A stretch of 64,000 bases of DNA from Bacterioplanoides sp965200585. GTDB taxonomy: Bacteria; Pseudomonadota; Gammaproteobacteria; Pseudomonadales; Oceanobacteraceae. How positions within the stretch are numbered: the stretch's first letter is position 1; each line of letters opens with the position of its first letter. Below the pieces are notes generated by a model. It searched no databases and was not told the origin of the DNA. It saw nothing but the letters and a program-made list of their open reading frames with translations. The position numbers were made by a program, and so were the translations under genes. The stretch lies in the NCBI RefSeq assembly GCF_965200585.1, contig NZ_OZ241361.1; one strand, 5' to 3'. Shown piece after piece: positions 10,114 through 19,530 of this stretch.

Positions 10114-10623
10114 TTAGCTCAGGCGTTTTTTCAGCTCATTAACAACCCATTTAGGGTTACGCTGGTCAGTTTCGATCACAATGTCAGCAATACTTCGATA
10201 TAAAGGGTCCCGTACCGCAAACAAGTCACGCAGAACCTGTTCTGGGTTTTCCTGCTGGAGTAAAGGACGATTACGATCTTTTGCTGTGCGGGCAAGCTGC
10301 TGGTCTACAGATGTACACAAATACACAACCGTGCCACGAGCAGCCAGGTGTTTACGGTTTTGCTCACGCATAACCGCACCACCACCCGTTGCCAGGACAA
10401 CGTCATTTAACTGCGTTAATTCATCAATGGCATGCTCTTCCCGCTCGCGGAAACCTACCTCCCCTTCCATATCAAAAATCCAGGGAATGTTAGCACCACA
10501 ACGCTCTTCAATTTCTTTATCAGAATCATGAAACTCACATTGCAGTTCGGTAGAAAGCAGTCGACCAATGGTGCTTTTTCCAGCGCCCATTGGCCCAACA
10601 AGAAAGACAGAATGAAACTTCAT
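10114..10623 (-). CDS. aroK: Shikimate kinase
   Basis: This 169-residue P-loop kinase phosphorylates the 3-hydroxyl of shikimate with ATP. Walker A is GPMGAGKSTIGR (about 10-21). The substrate-binding DSDKEIEERCG and GGGAVMREQNR follow, and the lid region RNRPLLQ is present. It begins 3 nt after pilQ ends and belongs to the pilMNOPQ-aroKB transcription unit. The start at 10623 agrees with E. coli AroK length. Confidence 0.97.
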   Translation of the reverse strand: MKFHSVFLVGPMGAGKSTIGRLLSTELQCEFHDSDKEIEERCGANIPWIFDMEGEVGFREREEHAIDELTQLNDVVLATGGGAVMREQNRKHLAARGTVVYLCTSVDQQLARTAKDRNRPLLQQENPEQVLRDLFAVRDPLYRSIADIVIETDQRNPKWVVNELKKRLS

Positions 10624-10626
10624 AAA

Positions 10627-12735
10627 TCAGCGGCTGGTTAAGCTGTCCTTCACCAAACGTGGGGTGATAAACACCAATAATTCTGACTTTTCTTCAGTGT
10701 AATTGGTATAACGGAATAAAGCCCCAATCAACGGTAAGTCTCCAAGGAAGGGCGTTTTATTAATAGTTTTAACTTCTTCTGAGCGGAAGATCCCCCCCAA
10801 AACAACCGTTTCTCCATTATCAACCAACACCTGAGTCTCAACCGCATTAGTATCAATGGCTGGACCAGCCGGAGTAGCTTGCCCAACGGAATCCTGATTA
10901 ATAATTAAATCCATAATAATACGATCATCCGGAGTGATTTGTGGTGTCACTTCCAGCTTTAATACCGCGGAACGGAATGACACACTGGTTGCACCACTGG
11001 AGGATGCTTCCTGGAAAGGAATCTCTGTGCCGGATTCAATAATTGCCGTCTGACCGTCTGAAGTAATTACTCGGGGTTGAGAAACAATTTCCGCATTTCC
11101 ATCCGTTTCAATAGCAGCCAGTTCAAGATTCAATAAGTAATCGGCTGTTTGATAGCCAAGCGCCAATGAAGTTGCAGCAGGGTTAGTTACACCGAAGTCC
11201 ACAACATTCGCTTGTGGGAAGTTAATTTCCTGATCACTAGTGCCATTTTCACTGGTCGCCCGATCAAATAAAATTTGATTGGCTTCACTTACCGTTTGAG
11301 TACTACCACCAATTGTTTGCCAATTATCGCCATTGTTTTTATAACCGGCTCCCCCCCACTGAACGCCAATTTCCTCTCCAACATTGGTATTGGCAATCAC
11401 AATACGAGCTTCAATCAATACCTGACGTACCGGAACATCTAACAATACTAATGCCTCACGCACACGTTCCAGGTTACTGGCAGTATCTTTCATTAACAGA
11501 GTATTAGTTCGCTCATCAACCACAGCAGTACCGCGAGCCGACAACAGACCTTCTTCCGATGTTAGCAGGTCCGCCAAATCTGATGCTTTAGCATAATTAA
11601 GCTGCATATACTCTGTGATCAGTGGAGCCAGCTCTTCAACTTGCTTGACCGCTTCCAGTTCAATTTTTTCCCGTGCTGCAATCTCTTCAGCTGGGGCAAT
11701 TAATAAAACAGAACCCATCTGACGCTTACCTAATGCTTTAGTCTTTAATACCAGATCCAAAGCCTGATCCCAGGGAACATTCTGTAAACGTAAGGTAATA
11801 CTGCCCTGTACGGTATCCGAAGCAACGAGATTCAAGCCAGTAAAGTCAGCAATCAGCTGCAACACAGCACGAACTTCAATATTCTGGAAATTCAGGGATA
11901 GCTTTTCACCGGTGAACGGGAATTGTTTTTTACGTTCTTCTACCGCTTCTTCCGGTAATTCTGACACATTAATCGATAGAAGTTTGTCCGTCTGATATGC
12001 CAGATACTCAATATCGTCAACCGTAGGGTCAATCGTCAGAATGGTTTTTCCATCCTCATACTTGGCATCAACAAACCGTACCGGAGTGGCAAAATCAGTT
12101 ACATCCAAACGACGCTGCAACGCATCCGGCAACCGAACATTTTCCAGTTCAGCAATAATTTTACCGCCTTCGCGACGAATATTCGCCGCAGCACGATCGT
12201 CACTCAGCATCACCTGTATCTGCCCATCCCCCAGATCACCCCGACGAAAATCAACGTTAACAACTTTCATTTCATTAACAGAAGATAATGGAGCTTGAGT
12301 AAATGCGTTATCAGCCTGAGAGAAACGTGCTTGGGATTCAGCAGAACCCACATTAAGAATCAGAGTATTACCATTTACCCGCGTAGAATAATCCACTAGA
12401 GTCACCAAATTCACCACCAAGCGAGTCCGATCCTTGGTTGGTAAGATCATGGCACTACGGGCATTACCAGTGCCGATCTGATGCTTCTTAGCTTTCAGAA
12501 CACTGCCAGCACCAATCATATCAAGTGAGATCCGTGCCGGTTTTTCAATGGTATAACCTTTAACATCAGGTGGTGTTCCATCAAACTCCAGTTCGATTTC
12601 AGTAACATCACCAGGCAAAGAAGCAAAGCGAATATTTTGTAGCTCAACCGCCCATGCAGAAAACGCCATAGAGCATAGCAAGGCAATCATCGCCGTTATT
12701 TTTGTGCTTTTTACGGCCACCTTTTGCATTATCAT
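10627..12735 (-). CDS. pilQ: Type IV pilus secretin PilQ
   Basis: PilQ forms the outer-membrane gated channel through which the type IV pilus passes. The 702-residue protein has a signal peptide ending near SMAFSAWA and two N-terminal AMIN-type beta domains (about 30-260). A secretin N-domain follows (FTGEKLSLNFQNIEVRAVLQLIADFTGL, quoted from about residue 275, motif shown in two parts: FTGEKLSLNF and VRAVLQLIAD). A second N-domain carries ERTNTLLMKDT. The C-terminal secretin core includes VSQPRVITSDGQTA, IESGTEIPFQE and ETVVLGGIF. The ATG at 12735 has AAGG 6 nt upstream. The gene follows pilP by 2 nt. Confidence 0.96.
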   Translation of the reverse strand: MIMQKVAVKSTKITAMIALLCSMAFSAWAVELQNIRFASLPGDVTEIELEFDGTPPDVKGYTIEKPARISLDMIGAGSVLKAKKHQIGTGNARSAMILPTKDRTRLVVNLVTLVDYSTRVNGNTLILNVGSAESQARFSQADNAFTQAPLSSVNEMKVVNVDFRRGDLGDGQIQVMLSDDRAAANIRREGGKIIAELENVRLPDALQRRLDVTDFATPVRFVDAKYEDGKTILTIDPTVDDIEYLAYQTDKLLSINVSELPEEAVEERKKQFPFTGEKLSLNFQNIEVRAVLQLIADFTGLNLVASDTVQGSITLRLQNVPWDQALDLVLKTKALGKRQMGSVLLIAPAEEIAAREKIELEAVKQVEELAPLITEYMQLNYAKASDLADLLTSEEGLLSARGTAVVDERTNTLLMKDTASNLERVREALVLLDVPVRQVLIEARIVIANTNVGEEIGVQWGGAGYKNNGDNWQTIGGSTQTVSEANQILFDRATSENGTSDQEINFPQANVVDFGVTNPAATSLALGYQTADYLLNLELAAIETDGNAEIVSQPRVITSDGQTAIIESGTEIPFQEASSSGATSVSFRSAVLKLEVTPQITPDDRIIMDLIINQDSVGQATPAGPAIDTNAVETQVLVDNGETVVLGGIFRSEEVKTINKTPFLGDLPLIGALFRYTNYTEEKSELLVFITPRLVKDSLTSR

Positions 12736-12737
12736 AA

Positions 12738-13277
12738 TCAGCCTTCTCCAATACCATCCAGAGCCAAAGTTCTTGGTCGCTCAATCCAACCACCCAGACC
12801 ATTCGGCACAATTTCAATAACATTCAGACGATTTTCCTGAATTGAAACAACTCGTCCATGATTTTGCCCCATAAACTGGCCTTCACGAATTCGAACAACG
12901 CCACCATCACTCGCCCGAACCAGAGCCCACAATGTATTATCAAGCCCTTGCATAGTTCCGACCATGCTAAGCTCACCAAAAGCAAATTGCTCCAGGTGCT
13001 CCTTGGGACGATCAAAGTCAGGAGCTACATCATCCTGCTCCTGAGGAATAATAATATCAGCATCAACAATCACAGGAAGCTCAAATGGTGAGCGTAAACC
13101 CGCAGCGCTGTAGTTAAAGAATTCGTAAGGTTTAAACACAGGGATAGGACTAATTCGTCCTCGGGGCTGAGACAAAGTGTCCGACACGAACATTTTCAAA
13201 TCGGACACATCACCAGAGTTACTGCACCCCACCAACAAAGAACCAGTCAATAAGACTAAAGCCATTCGAAGCAACAT
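12738..13277 (-). CDS. pilP: Type IV pilus lipoprotein PilP
   Basis: PilP is an inner-membrane lipoprotein linking the PilNO dimer to the PilQ secretin. The start is set at 13277, not the longer ATG at 13295, because an AGGAGGG lies 8-9 nt upstream of 13277 and this ATG begins directly after the pilO stop. The resulting protein starts MLLRMALVLLTGSLLVGC with lipobox LVGC. The rest has a disordered linker and a C-terminal HR-type beta domain (GRVVSIQENRLNVIEIVPNG), the part that in the family contacts PilQ. About 179 residues, a normal length. Confidence 0.94.
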   Translation of the reverse strand: MLLRMALVLLTGSLLVGCSNSGDVSDLKMFVSDTLSQPRGRISPIPVFKPYEFFNYSAAGLRSPFELPVIVDADIIIPQEQDDVAPDFDRPKEHLEQFAFGELSMVGTMQGLDNTLWALVRASDGGVVRIREGQFMGQNHGRVVSIQENRLNVIEIVPNGLGGWIERPRTLALDGIGEG

Positions 13278-13278
13278 A

Positions 13279-13923
13279 TTAACGTCCCTCCTCATCGCTG
13301 CTGTATTGGTAGGTTTTTGCCAGAATTTGCATGATCAAACGCCCATTATCTGAACCTTCTTTGATCGTAAAATCGTGCAAAGTAACAATCCGAGGAAGTG
13401 AAGCCACAGCAGAAACAAAGGATCCCATCTCGTGATAGCCGCCTTCAACTTCAATTTCAATCGGCAGTTCATTATAAAACTCGGTACTGATAATAGCCTG
13501 AGGGTCAATACCATTTAAAGATAACCCCGAACCAAGCGCAGCCGAGCTGATATCATCAATTAAACCCGGTACTTCAGTTTCACGCGGCAACTGCTTTAAT
13601 AAAGAGCCAAAACTTTGTTCCATCTCAATCATCTGCTCTTTGTAAGCATCCAGATTAGCGCCACGGAAAGCTTTACGTTCAAAATCTGCTTTTAGCTTTT
13701 CTTCTTTGGCAACCGCACTGGCTAAAGAAGTGCGCATATCGGTAATCAGAAAAATATTGCCAGCGATCAGCAATGCAACAAAAACCAGTACAGCAAAAAA
13801 AACTTTCCCGGGAAGAGGCCAGCCCCCCATATTATCCCAGGCAATATTATTGATATCGTCTAATTCAATTTCCGATATTTTTTCTTTAAGTGCATTCCAG
13901 TCAATATCTTTAAAACCAGCCAT
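13279..13923 (-). CDS. pilO: Type IV pilus inner-membrane protein PilO
   Basis: This is a bitopic protein of the pilus alignment subcomplex; it heterodimerises with PilN. A cytoplasmic N-terminus leads to one membrane segment (VFFAVLVFVALLIAGNIFLI, about 41-60), a periplasmic coiled coil (about 65-105), and a ferredoxin-like domain with IEVEGGYHEMGSFVSAVASL. The last stop base is 13279 and the start overlaps the pilN stop by one base, showing translational coupling. The length, 214 residues, is standard. Confidence 0.95.
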   Translation of the reverse strand: MAGFKDIDWNALKEKISEIELDDINNIAWDNMGGWPLPGKVFFAVLVFVALLIAGNIFLITDMRTSLASAVAKEEKLKADFERKAFRGANLDAYKEQMIEMEQSFGSLLKQLPRETEVPGLIDDISSAALGSGLSLNGIDPQAIISTEFYNELPIEIEVEGGYHEMGSFVSAVASLPRIVTLHDFTIKEGSDNGRLIMQILAKTYQYSSDEEGR

Positions 13924-14477
13924 TACTCGCTCTCCTCCTGCTTAGGATTAACACGCACCATGGTGATCTCAAATTCATTCTGGGCTTTTAACTGCTGTGC
14001 CTCAACTTTCACAAGCACCGGATTCGTAAACCAATCCGACTGATCGAGGTTACGCATCACAGCTGAAACACGATTATTGGACTTCGCCACACCGGAAACA
14101 GAAACCTGCTCCCCCTTAACAACCAAATTGGTGAAGTACAGATCATCAGGAACAGAACGGGCCAGCTCATCAAACACACGGACAATGACCGGTCGATTCC
14201 CCTGTAACGCTTGAATCAGCTCCATCCTTTCAATCAAATCCTGACGTGTATCCTGCAAAGTACGAATTTCAGCAATTTTAGCTTCCAGCACCTCTGTTTC
14301 TTTTTCCAGATAAGCATTACGAGCGTTCTGGCCGGCCGTTTCATCCTGATAATAGCCATAAACCAGATATAACAAGAACCCAGCGCATAAAGCCACAGCA
14401 ACTAAAGCCGTATGATAATCTTTATTCCGCTGTTCACGGCGCTCCTCACGCCAGGGCAATAGGTTAATATTTGCCAT
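13923..14477 (-). CDS. pilN: Type IV pilus inner-membrane protein PilN
   Basis: PilN's N-terminal motif NINLLPWREERRE (residues 3-15) is the family signature that docks into cytoplasmic PilM. A single membrane helix follows (about 24-45), then a periplasmic coiled coil and a ferredoxin-like fold (NLVVKGEQVSVSGVAKSNN). At 184 residues it is family-typical. The start overlaps pilM's stop by one base and its stop overlaps pilO's start, so the genes are coupled. Confidence 0.96.
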   Translation of the reverse strand: MANINLLPWREERREQRNKDYHTALVAVALCAGFLLYLVYGYYQDETAGQNARNAYLEKETEVLEAKIAEIRTLQDTRQDLIERMELIQALQGNRPVIVRVFDELARSVPDDLYFTNLVVKGEQVSVSGVAKSNNRVSAVMRNLDQSDWFTNPVLVKVEAQQLKAQNEFEITMVRVNPKQEESE

Positions 14478-15541
14478 CAGTCAAAACTCCTCATCGCCAG
14501 ACCGCAGGCAATCATCAGTGAAGGGGCATCGTTCGCTAACAGACTGGCATTTACTTTTTGCGACAAGGTCATATTCATAAAAGGGTTGGCGATCAGAGTG
14601 GCAACGCCCAGCTCTTCCTCAACACACTCTGCCAACATCGGAATCGCTGAAGTGCCGCCAGCAAGGATAATAAAGTCGACATCGTTGAACTGGCTGGAAG
14701 AATAGAAAAATTGCAGAGAGCGACTTACTTGCTGCACAACCGCTTTGCGGAATGGATCCAGTACTTCACTTTCGTAGTCATCCGGTAAATCCCCGTCCAG
14801 TTTGGAGCGTGTCGCCTCTTCTTCAGACAACCCATAACGGCGCATAATATCTTCCGTTAGCTGACGACCACCAAATAACTGTTCACGGGTGTAAATTGAT
14901 TTGCCTTCATGCAGCACACTCAGTGTGGTCATGGTTGCACCAATATCAAGCACAGCAACTGTCTCGATATCATCACCGTCTAGTTGGCTTTGCAGTAAAT
15001 CGAAAGCACGCTCTGTACAGAAAGCTTCAACATCAACAATACCCGCTTCAAGGTCGGCATACTCAACAGCATCTTTACGGCGTTCAACCGTTTCTGAACG
15101 GCAAGCTGCTAACAGAACATCAACCATATCGGCTGCTTGTTCAGATTCCCCCTGAACTTCCCAATCCAGAGCAACTTCTTCTAACGGGTAGGGAATATAC
15201 TGATCGGCCTCGGCACGGATCTGCAAATCCATTTCATCGTCATTAAGTTTGGAACTCATCTGAACGGTTTTAGTGATAACCGCAGAACCAGCAACGGCAA
15301 TTGCCGCACGTTTAGCTGAAGTGCGCGAGCGACCAAGCGCTTTTCGAATTGCCTCACCAACAGCCTCATCATTGCTGATAGCCTGTTCAACAATAGCATT
15401 CGGTGGTAAAGGCTCTGCCGCGTAAGCTTCAACCTGATAGCGTCCATTATTATGACTAAGCTCCAGCACCTTGACCGATGTAGAACTGATATCCACACCA
15501 ATCAGCGCTTTGCTCTTTTTATTAAACAGGCTGGCCAGCAC
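14477..15541 (-). CDS. pilM: Type IV pilus assembly ATPase-like PilM
   Basis: PilM is a cytosolic actin-like (FtsA-fold) ATP-binding protein that holds PilN's N-terminus at the pilus base. ATP-site segments visible are LIGVDISSTSVKVLEL near the start, VAVLDIGATMTTLSVL in the middle, and FIILAGGTSAIPML near the C-terminus. I place the start at the GTG 15541 (VLASLFNKKS), with GGGGA about 8 nt upstream, which gives 354 residues, the normal PilM length. A further in-frame GTG at 15577 adds 12 residues with no family counterpart. It is the first gene of pilMNOPQ-aroKB-damX. Confidence 0.95.
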   Translation of the reverse strand: MLASLFNKKSKALIGVDISSTSVKVLELSHNNGRYQVEAYAAEPLPPNAIVEQAISNDEAVGEAIRKALGRSRTSAKRAAIAVAGSAVITKTVQMSSKLNDDEMDLQIRAEADQYIPYPLEEVALDWEVQGESEQAADMVDVLLAACRSETVERRKDAVEYADLEAGIVDVEAFCTERAFDLLQSQLDGDDIETVAVLDIGATMTTLSVLHEGKSIYTREQLFGGRQLTEDIMRRYGLSEEEATRSKLDGDLPDDYESEVLDPFRKAVVQQVSRSLQFFYSSSQFNDVDFIILAGGTSAIPMLAECVEEELGVATLIANPFMNMTLSQKVNASLLANDAPSLMIACGLAMRSFD

Positions 15542-15608
15542 AATAAAATCCCCGCAATTTCGCGAACTTGCACGCACAAGCTCACTCAGATCCTATAGAG
15601 TTGAAATC

Positions 15609-15652
15609 ATTATAAGCACAATCCTATTAAAAGGACAAAAAACCCTTATAAT
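15609..15652. promoter_or_regulatory. Divergent promoters between pilM and mrcA
   Basis: Minus strand: TTGTCC (15633-15638) and a perfect TATAAT (15609-15614) with an 18-nt spacer point at pilM. Plus strand: a perfect TATAAT at 15647-15652 with only a weak -35 points at mrcA, giving a leader of about 45 nt. The two -10 boxes lie 38 nt apart, so polymerases at the two promoters would compete. Confidence 0.55.
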
Positions 15653-15703
15653 GCTCCAGCCCGCATAATAGCTGGCTTTTCACGGAAATTGACATTCTTT
15701 TTT

Positions 15704-18274
15704 ATGCACAAGTCACACCCTGCACTTTTTTTCTTATTTTGGCTGATTATGTCCAGTGCCACCGGCACCGGAATGGTCTCTCTGGGCATCTATCTTTATC
15801 TGGCACCGACGCTGCCGGATGCGGAACAATTACGCCAAATTGATTTGCAAACACCACTCAGAGTGTATAGCGAAGATGGACGCCTGATGAGTGAGTTTGG
15901 CGAGAAGCGCCGCACGCCAATTCGATTTGACCAGGTACCGCCTGAGTTTATTGATGCACTTCTGGCTTCAGAAGACGATGGCTTCTTTGAGCACGGCGGT
16001 GTTGATTTTAAAGGCCTGACACGAGCAGTGATTGAACTGATCCGCACCGGACGCAAAAAGTCCGGCGGCAGTACCATCACCATGCAGGTGGCCAAAAACT
16101 ACTATTTATCCAGTGAAAAGACCTTTACCCGTAAGTTCACCGAAATCCTGCTGGCACTCAAAATTGAAAAAGCACTGACCAAACAAGAGATTCTTGAGCT
16201 TTATATCAATAAAATTTATCTCGGCAAGCGTGCTTATGGGATAGAAGCCGCAGCGCAGGTTTATTACGGAAAATCCATTCATGAGCTGGAATTACCACAA
16301 CTGGCGATGATTGCCGGATTACCACAAGCTCCATCTGCTGCGAATCCTATTAATAACCCCGAGCGGGCTAAGAGTCGTCGTAACTATGTGCTGGCGCGTA
16401 TGCGCACACTCAACAAAATATCTCAGGATCAATTTACACAAGCTGCCAGTGCTCCCATTACAGCACGCTATCACGGTCTGATTTCAGAAGTCAGCGCACC
16501 CTACGCCGCTGAGATGGTTCGGCTGGATATGCTGAAACGATTTGGTAGTGATATCTATACCGCCGGTTATAAGGTCACAACCACCATCAACGCGGCACGC
16601 CAACAAGCGGCAAATGAAGCGCTACAACGTGGCTTATTAAAGTATGACCGCGACCATGGCTGGCGTGTTAATGAAGATAATCGTGAGATTTCTCAACCGG
16701 TTGCGCTAACCCTAACAAGACCGCTCTCGGAACAACCGCCTCAGCTACTTGAGTGGTTTGACAAAGCCGATAGCGCATTTGATATCGACTGGCCACAAAC
16801 TCTTGATCAATGGCGCACGTTACTGAATCAAAAAGCCGTCAATGGTCTGCTTTCCCCGGCAATCGCCAGCCGTGTTTACCCTGATGGTGCCTGGGTGTTA
16901 ACTCAGCAAGGGGAGTACTGGCTACCATTCGCTCAAATTAACTGGGCGAAGCCTTATGTTAATGTTGACGTGGTTGGCACAGAGCCCGGCTCAGCAACCG
17001 AGGTATTACAACCAGGTCAGACTATCTGGTTAGAACAAACTCAGCAGGGTTTCCGACTGGCACAACGACCTGAAGCGGAAGGCTCACTGGTTTCTCTGCG
17101 CCCGGAAGACGGTGCGATTCAGGCGCTGGTCGGTGGTTTCTCTGCCGCCAGTAACGAATTCAATCGCGCCATTCAGGCCGACCGCCAACCGGGGTCGGCC
17201 TTTAAGCCATTTGTTTACAGTGCCGCACTGGCCAATGGCTTCACCCCTGCCAGCATTATTAATGATGCTCCCGTGGTGTTTGAAGACGCCAGCCTTGAGA
17301 ATACCTGGCGTCCACAAAACCACAGCGGCAAATTTTATGGCCCAACCCGGTTACGTGAAGCTTTGTATAAATCGCAGAACCTGGTATCTATTCGTATTCT
17401 GAAGCAGACCGGGCCACGCCGGGCAGTTAATTACATTACGCCGTTTGGCTTCCCTAAAGAAAAACTGAACAAGGATTTATCACTGGCCTTGGGAGCATCA
17501 GCGGTCACGCCTATGGAGCTGGCCACCGGCTACGCAGCACTGGCTAATGGTGGCTTCGCAGTGAAGCCGTATCTGATCACAACCATCGAAGATAATCAGG
17601 GCAACATTCTGTATCAGGCTGACCCTGAGGTTGCCTGCCGTGAATGCCTGAATCAGGAATCAACCGAAAGCGAAATCAGTGAGTTGGAGAAGCAATTACA
17701 AGCCTCCCTGACACTGAACCTCAATACCTCCGAGACACCAACTTCAGATACACTTAAGCCAGCTCGCGCTGCGGCCGAAGTGATGGATGCACAAACACAT
17801 TTCTTAATGGTGAGCATGCTACAGGATGTGGTGCGTCGCGGAACCGGTAAACGTGCATTAGCTCTGAAACGTAATGATCTGGCTGGTAAAACCGGGACAA
17901 CCAATGATCAGAAGGATGCCTGGTTCTCTGGCTTCAGTCGCGACTTAGTCACTACCGTCTGGGTCGGCTTTGACCAGCCACGAACACTGGGAAAATGGGC
18001 CTATGGCAGCAATACCGCATTGCCGATTTGGGTTGATTACATGAAGGTAGCGCTGGATGGTGTACCACAACGTCCATTCCAACAGCCCGAAGGAATTGTC
18101 AGTGTTCGTATTGATGCCGAAACCGGGTTATTGGCCACTCCAGGGCAAGACAATGCTATTTTTGAATACTTCCGCGAGCAGAATATACCGGAGCAACCAG
18201 TAAAAACCGCGCCGTCATTTGATACCGGCGAAGCCAGCAGTGATGAAGAGTTCACCCCTGAACAGCTGTTCTAA
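15704..18274 (+). CDS. mrcA: Penicillin-binding protein 1A (bifunctional class A PBP)
   Basis: This enzyme polymerises lipid II (transglycosylase) and cross-links peptides (transpeptidase) in the periplasm. It has an N-terminal membrane anchor. The GT51 domain has catalytic-region motifs ASEDDGFFEHGG, GGSTITMQVAKN and KIYLGKRAYGIEAAAQVYYG. An OB-like insert follows, then the transpeptidase with SxxK in RQPGSAFKPF, SxN in YKSQNLVS and KTG in AGKTGTTNDQ. At about 856 residues it is typical of PBP1A. The start is uncertain: ATG 15704 is used, while an upstream in-frame TTG at 15689 has no better ribosome site. Divergent placement from pilM is the conserved arrangement in pseudomonads and relatives. 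Confidence 0.95.
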   Translation: MHKSHPALFFLFWLIMSSATGTGMVSLGIYLYLAPTLPDAEQLRQIDLQTPLRVYSEDGRLMSEFGEKRRTPIRFDQVPPEFIDALLASEDDGFFEHGGVDFKGLTRAVIELIRTGRKKSGGSTITMQVAKNYYLSSEKTFTRKFTEILLALKIEKALTKQEILELYINKIYLGKRAYGIEAAAQVYYGKSIHELELPQLAMIAGLPQAPSAANPINNPERAKSRRNYVLARMRTLNKISQDQFTQAASAPITARYHGLISEVSAPYAAEMVRLDMLKRFGSDIYTAGYKVTTTINAARQQAANEALQRGLLKYDRDHGWRVNEDNREISQPVALTLTRPLSEQPPQLLEWFDKADSAFDIDWPQTLDQWRTLLNQKAVNGLLSPAIASRVYPDGAWVLTQQGEYWLPFAQINWAKPYVNVDVVGTEPGSATEVLQPGQTIWLEQTQQGFRLAQRPEAEGSLVSLRPEDGAIQALVGGFSAASNEFNRAIQADRQPGSAFKPFVYSAALANGFTPASIINDAPVVFEDASLENTWRPQNHSGKFYGPTRLREALYKSQNLVSIRILKQTGPRRAVNYITPFGFPKEKLNKDLSLALGASAVTPMELATGYAALANGGFAVKPYLITTIEDNQGNILYQADPEVACRECLNQESTESEISELEKQLQASLTLNLNTSETPTSDTLKPARAAAEVMDAQTHFLMVSMLQDVVRRGTGKRALALKRNDLAGKTGTTNDQKDAWFSGFSRDLVTTVWVGFDQPRTLGKWAYGSNTALPIWVDYMKVALDGVPQRPFQQPEGIVSVRIDAETGLLATPGQDNAIFEYFREQNIPEQPVKTAPSFDTGEASSDEEFTPEQLF

Positions 18275-18281
18275 TACTAAT

Positions 18282-18309
18282 GCATTACGTAATAACAATT
18301 ACGTAATGC
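18282..18309. repeat. Perfect 28-nt palindromic hairpin between mrcA and pilU
   Basis: Two perfect 12-base arms (GCATTACGTAAT and its complement) flank a 4-nt AACA loop. The right arm contains the pilU stop codon (18299-18301). There is no U-tract on either side, so it is not a standard intrinsic terminator. It sits in the 24-nt gap of a convergent gene pair. Confidence 0.8.
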
Positions 18310-19399
18310 TCATCCCTTCAGAAGCAGACTGAGAAGAGCCTGCTTTTTTACCCAGCTTAATACGCAAACGAAGGTTATTTTCAGAATCGGCATTTTTTAA
18401 CGCCTCTTCTAATGAAATCCGACCCGCCTGGTAAAGTCTGAACAGAGATGTGTCAAAGGTTTGCATACCCAGATTCTCAGACTTTTCCATGATCTCTTTG
18501 ATACCCGCAATATCGCCTTTCAGTATTAACTCCTCAATGGTTTTATTGCCAAGCAACACTTCAAAAGCCGCCACTCGTTTGCTGTCGGTTGTTGGAATAA
18601 GACGCTGAGATACAATAGCCCGCAGATTCAGGCCAAGATCCTGCCGTAATTGCTGACGACGATCTTCGGGAAAGAAGTTCATAATGCGATCTAATGCCTG
18701 GTTAGCATTGTTTGCATGTAACGTCGAAATGGCCAGGTGCCCGGTTTCAGAAAACGCCAAGGCATGCTCCATGGTTTCACGATCACGGATTTCGCCAATC
18801 AGAATGACATCCGGTGCCTGGCGCAGGGTATTTTTCAGAGCGCGATGGAAAGACTTAGTATCTGTTCCCACTTCTCGTTGATTCACAATCGACTTTTTAT
18901 GGGAATGAACGTACTCAACCGGGTCTTCAATCGTAATAATGTGACCTGCCGAATGGCTGTTACGATGATCAATCAGTGACGCCAGCGATGTTGATTTACC
19001 CGAGCCGGTCGCCCCAACAAATAACAACAGACCCCGCTTTGCCATAATGACTGTTTTCAAGATTTCCGGCAGCCCCAGCGCTTCGAACTTAGGGATCTCA
19101 GCCGCAATATTTCGGGCCACTAATGAAACCTCATGGCGCTGACGAAAAATATTCATCCGGAAACGACCAACAGGCAAGCTGATCGCAATGTTCAACTCCA
19201 GCTCTTTTTCAAATTCCTGACGTTGTTCATCGTCAATAATATCGTTGACCATCGCTTCAATCTGGCCCGGCTTTAAAGGCTCCTTACTCAGAGCTTTCAG
19301 ATTCCCCTGGAACTTCGCACTGGGAGCGGCTCCGGTACTCAAATACAGGTCTGAGCCACCGTGTTTAGCCAATACCTGCAGCAGTTTAGTAATGGTCAT
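18299..19399 (-). CDS. pilU: Type IV pilus retraction-associated ATPase PilU
   Basis: PilU is a cytosolic hexameric motor that assists PilT in pilus retraction. An N-terminal PAS-like domain precedes the ATPase. Walker A GATGSGKST is at 129-137. The Asp box is TIEDPVEYVHSHKKS, Walker B DVILIGEIRDRETM, and the His box STLHANNANQALDRIMNFFP. The segment HSHKKSIVNQREVG and the NFFPEDRRQQL stretch match PilU rather than PilT. At 366 residues, length fits. No pilT lies next to it here, although in pseudomonads pilT and pilU are adjacent. The start ATG at 19399 is the only plausible one. Confidence 0.88.
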   Translation of the reverse strand: MTITKLLQVLAKHGGSDLYLSTGAAPSAKFQGNLKALSKEPLKPGQIEAMVNDIIDDEQRQEFEKELELNIAISLPVGRFRMNIFRQRHEVSLVARNIAAEIPKFEALGLPEILKTVIMAKRGLLLFVGATGSGKSTSLASLIDHRNSHSAGHIITIEDPVEYVHSHKKSIVNQREVGTDTKSFHRALKNTLRQAPDVILIGEIRDRETMEHALAFSETGHLAISTLHANNANQALDRIMNFFPEDRRQQLRQDLGLNLRAIVSQRLIPTTDSKRVAAFEVLLGNKTIEELILKGDIAGIKEIMEKSENLGMQTFDTSLFRLYQAGRISLEEALKNADSENNLRLRIKLGKKAGSSQSASEGMSIT

Positions 19400-19458
19400 A
19401 GTGGGATGAATCCTGTGCTGAAAATAATATCTTTTCTTATTGTTGCCGATTACGGCCC

Positions 19459-19490
19459 AAAAAAAAGACCACTAATTCTCATTAGTGGCC
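19459..19490 (-). terminator. Rho-independent terminator downstream of D2HGDH
   Basis: A stem of CCACTAAT with ATTAGTGG and a 4-nt loop (19469-19488, extended by outer bases) is followed on the minus strand by eight U residues (A-run 19459-19466). It ends the dehydrogenase transcript before pilU. Confidence 0.9.
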
Positions 19491-19530
19491 TTTACTTTGT
19501 GTAGGTTGTTAACCATCAGGTAACCGATGC

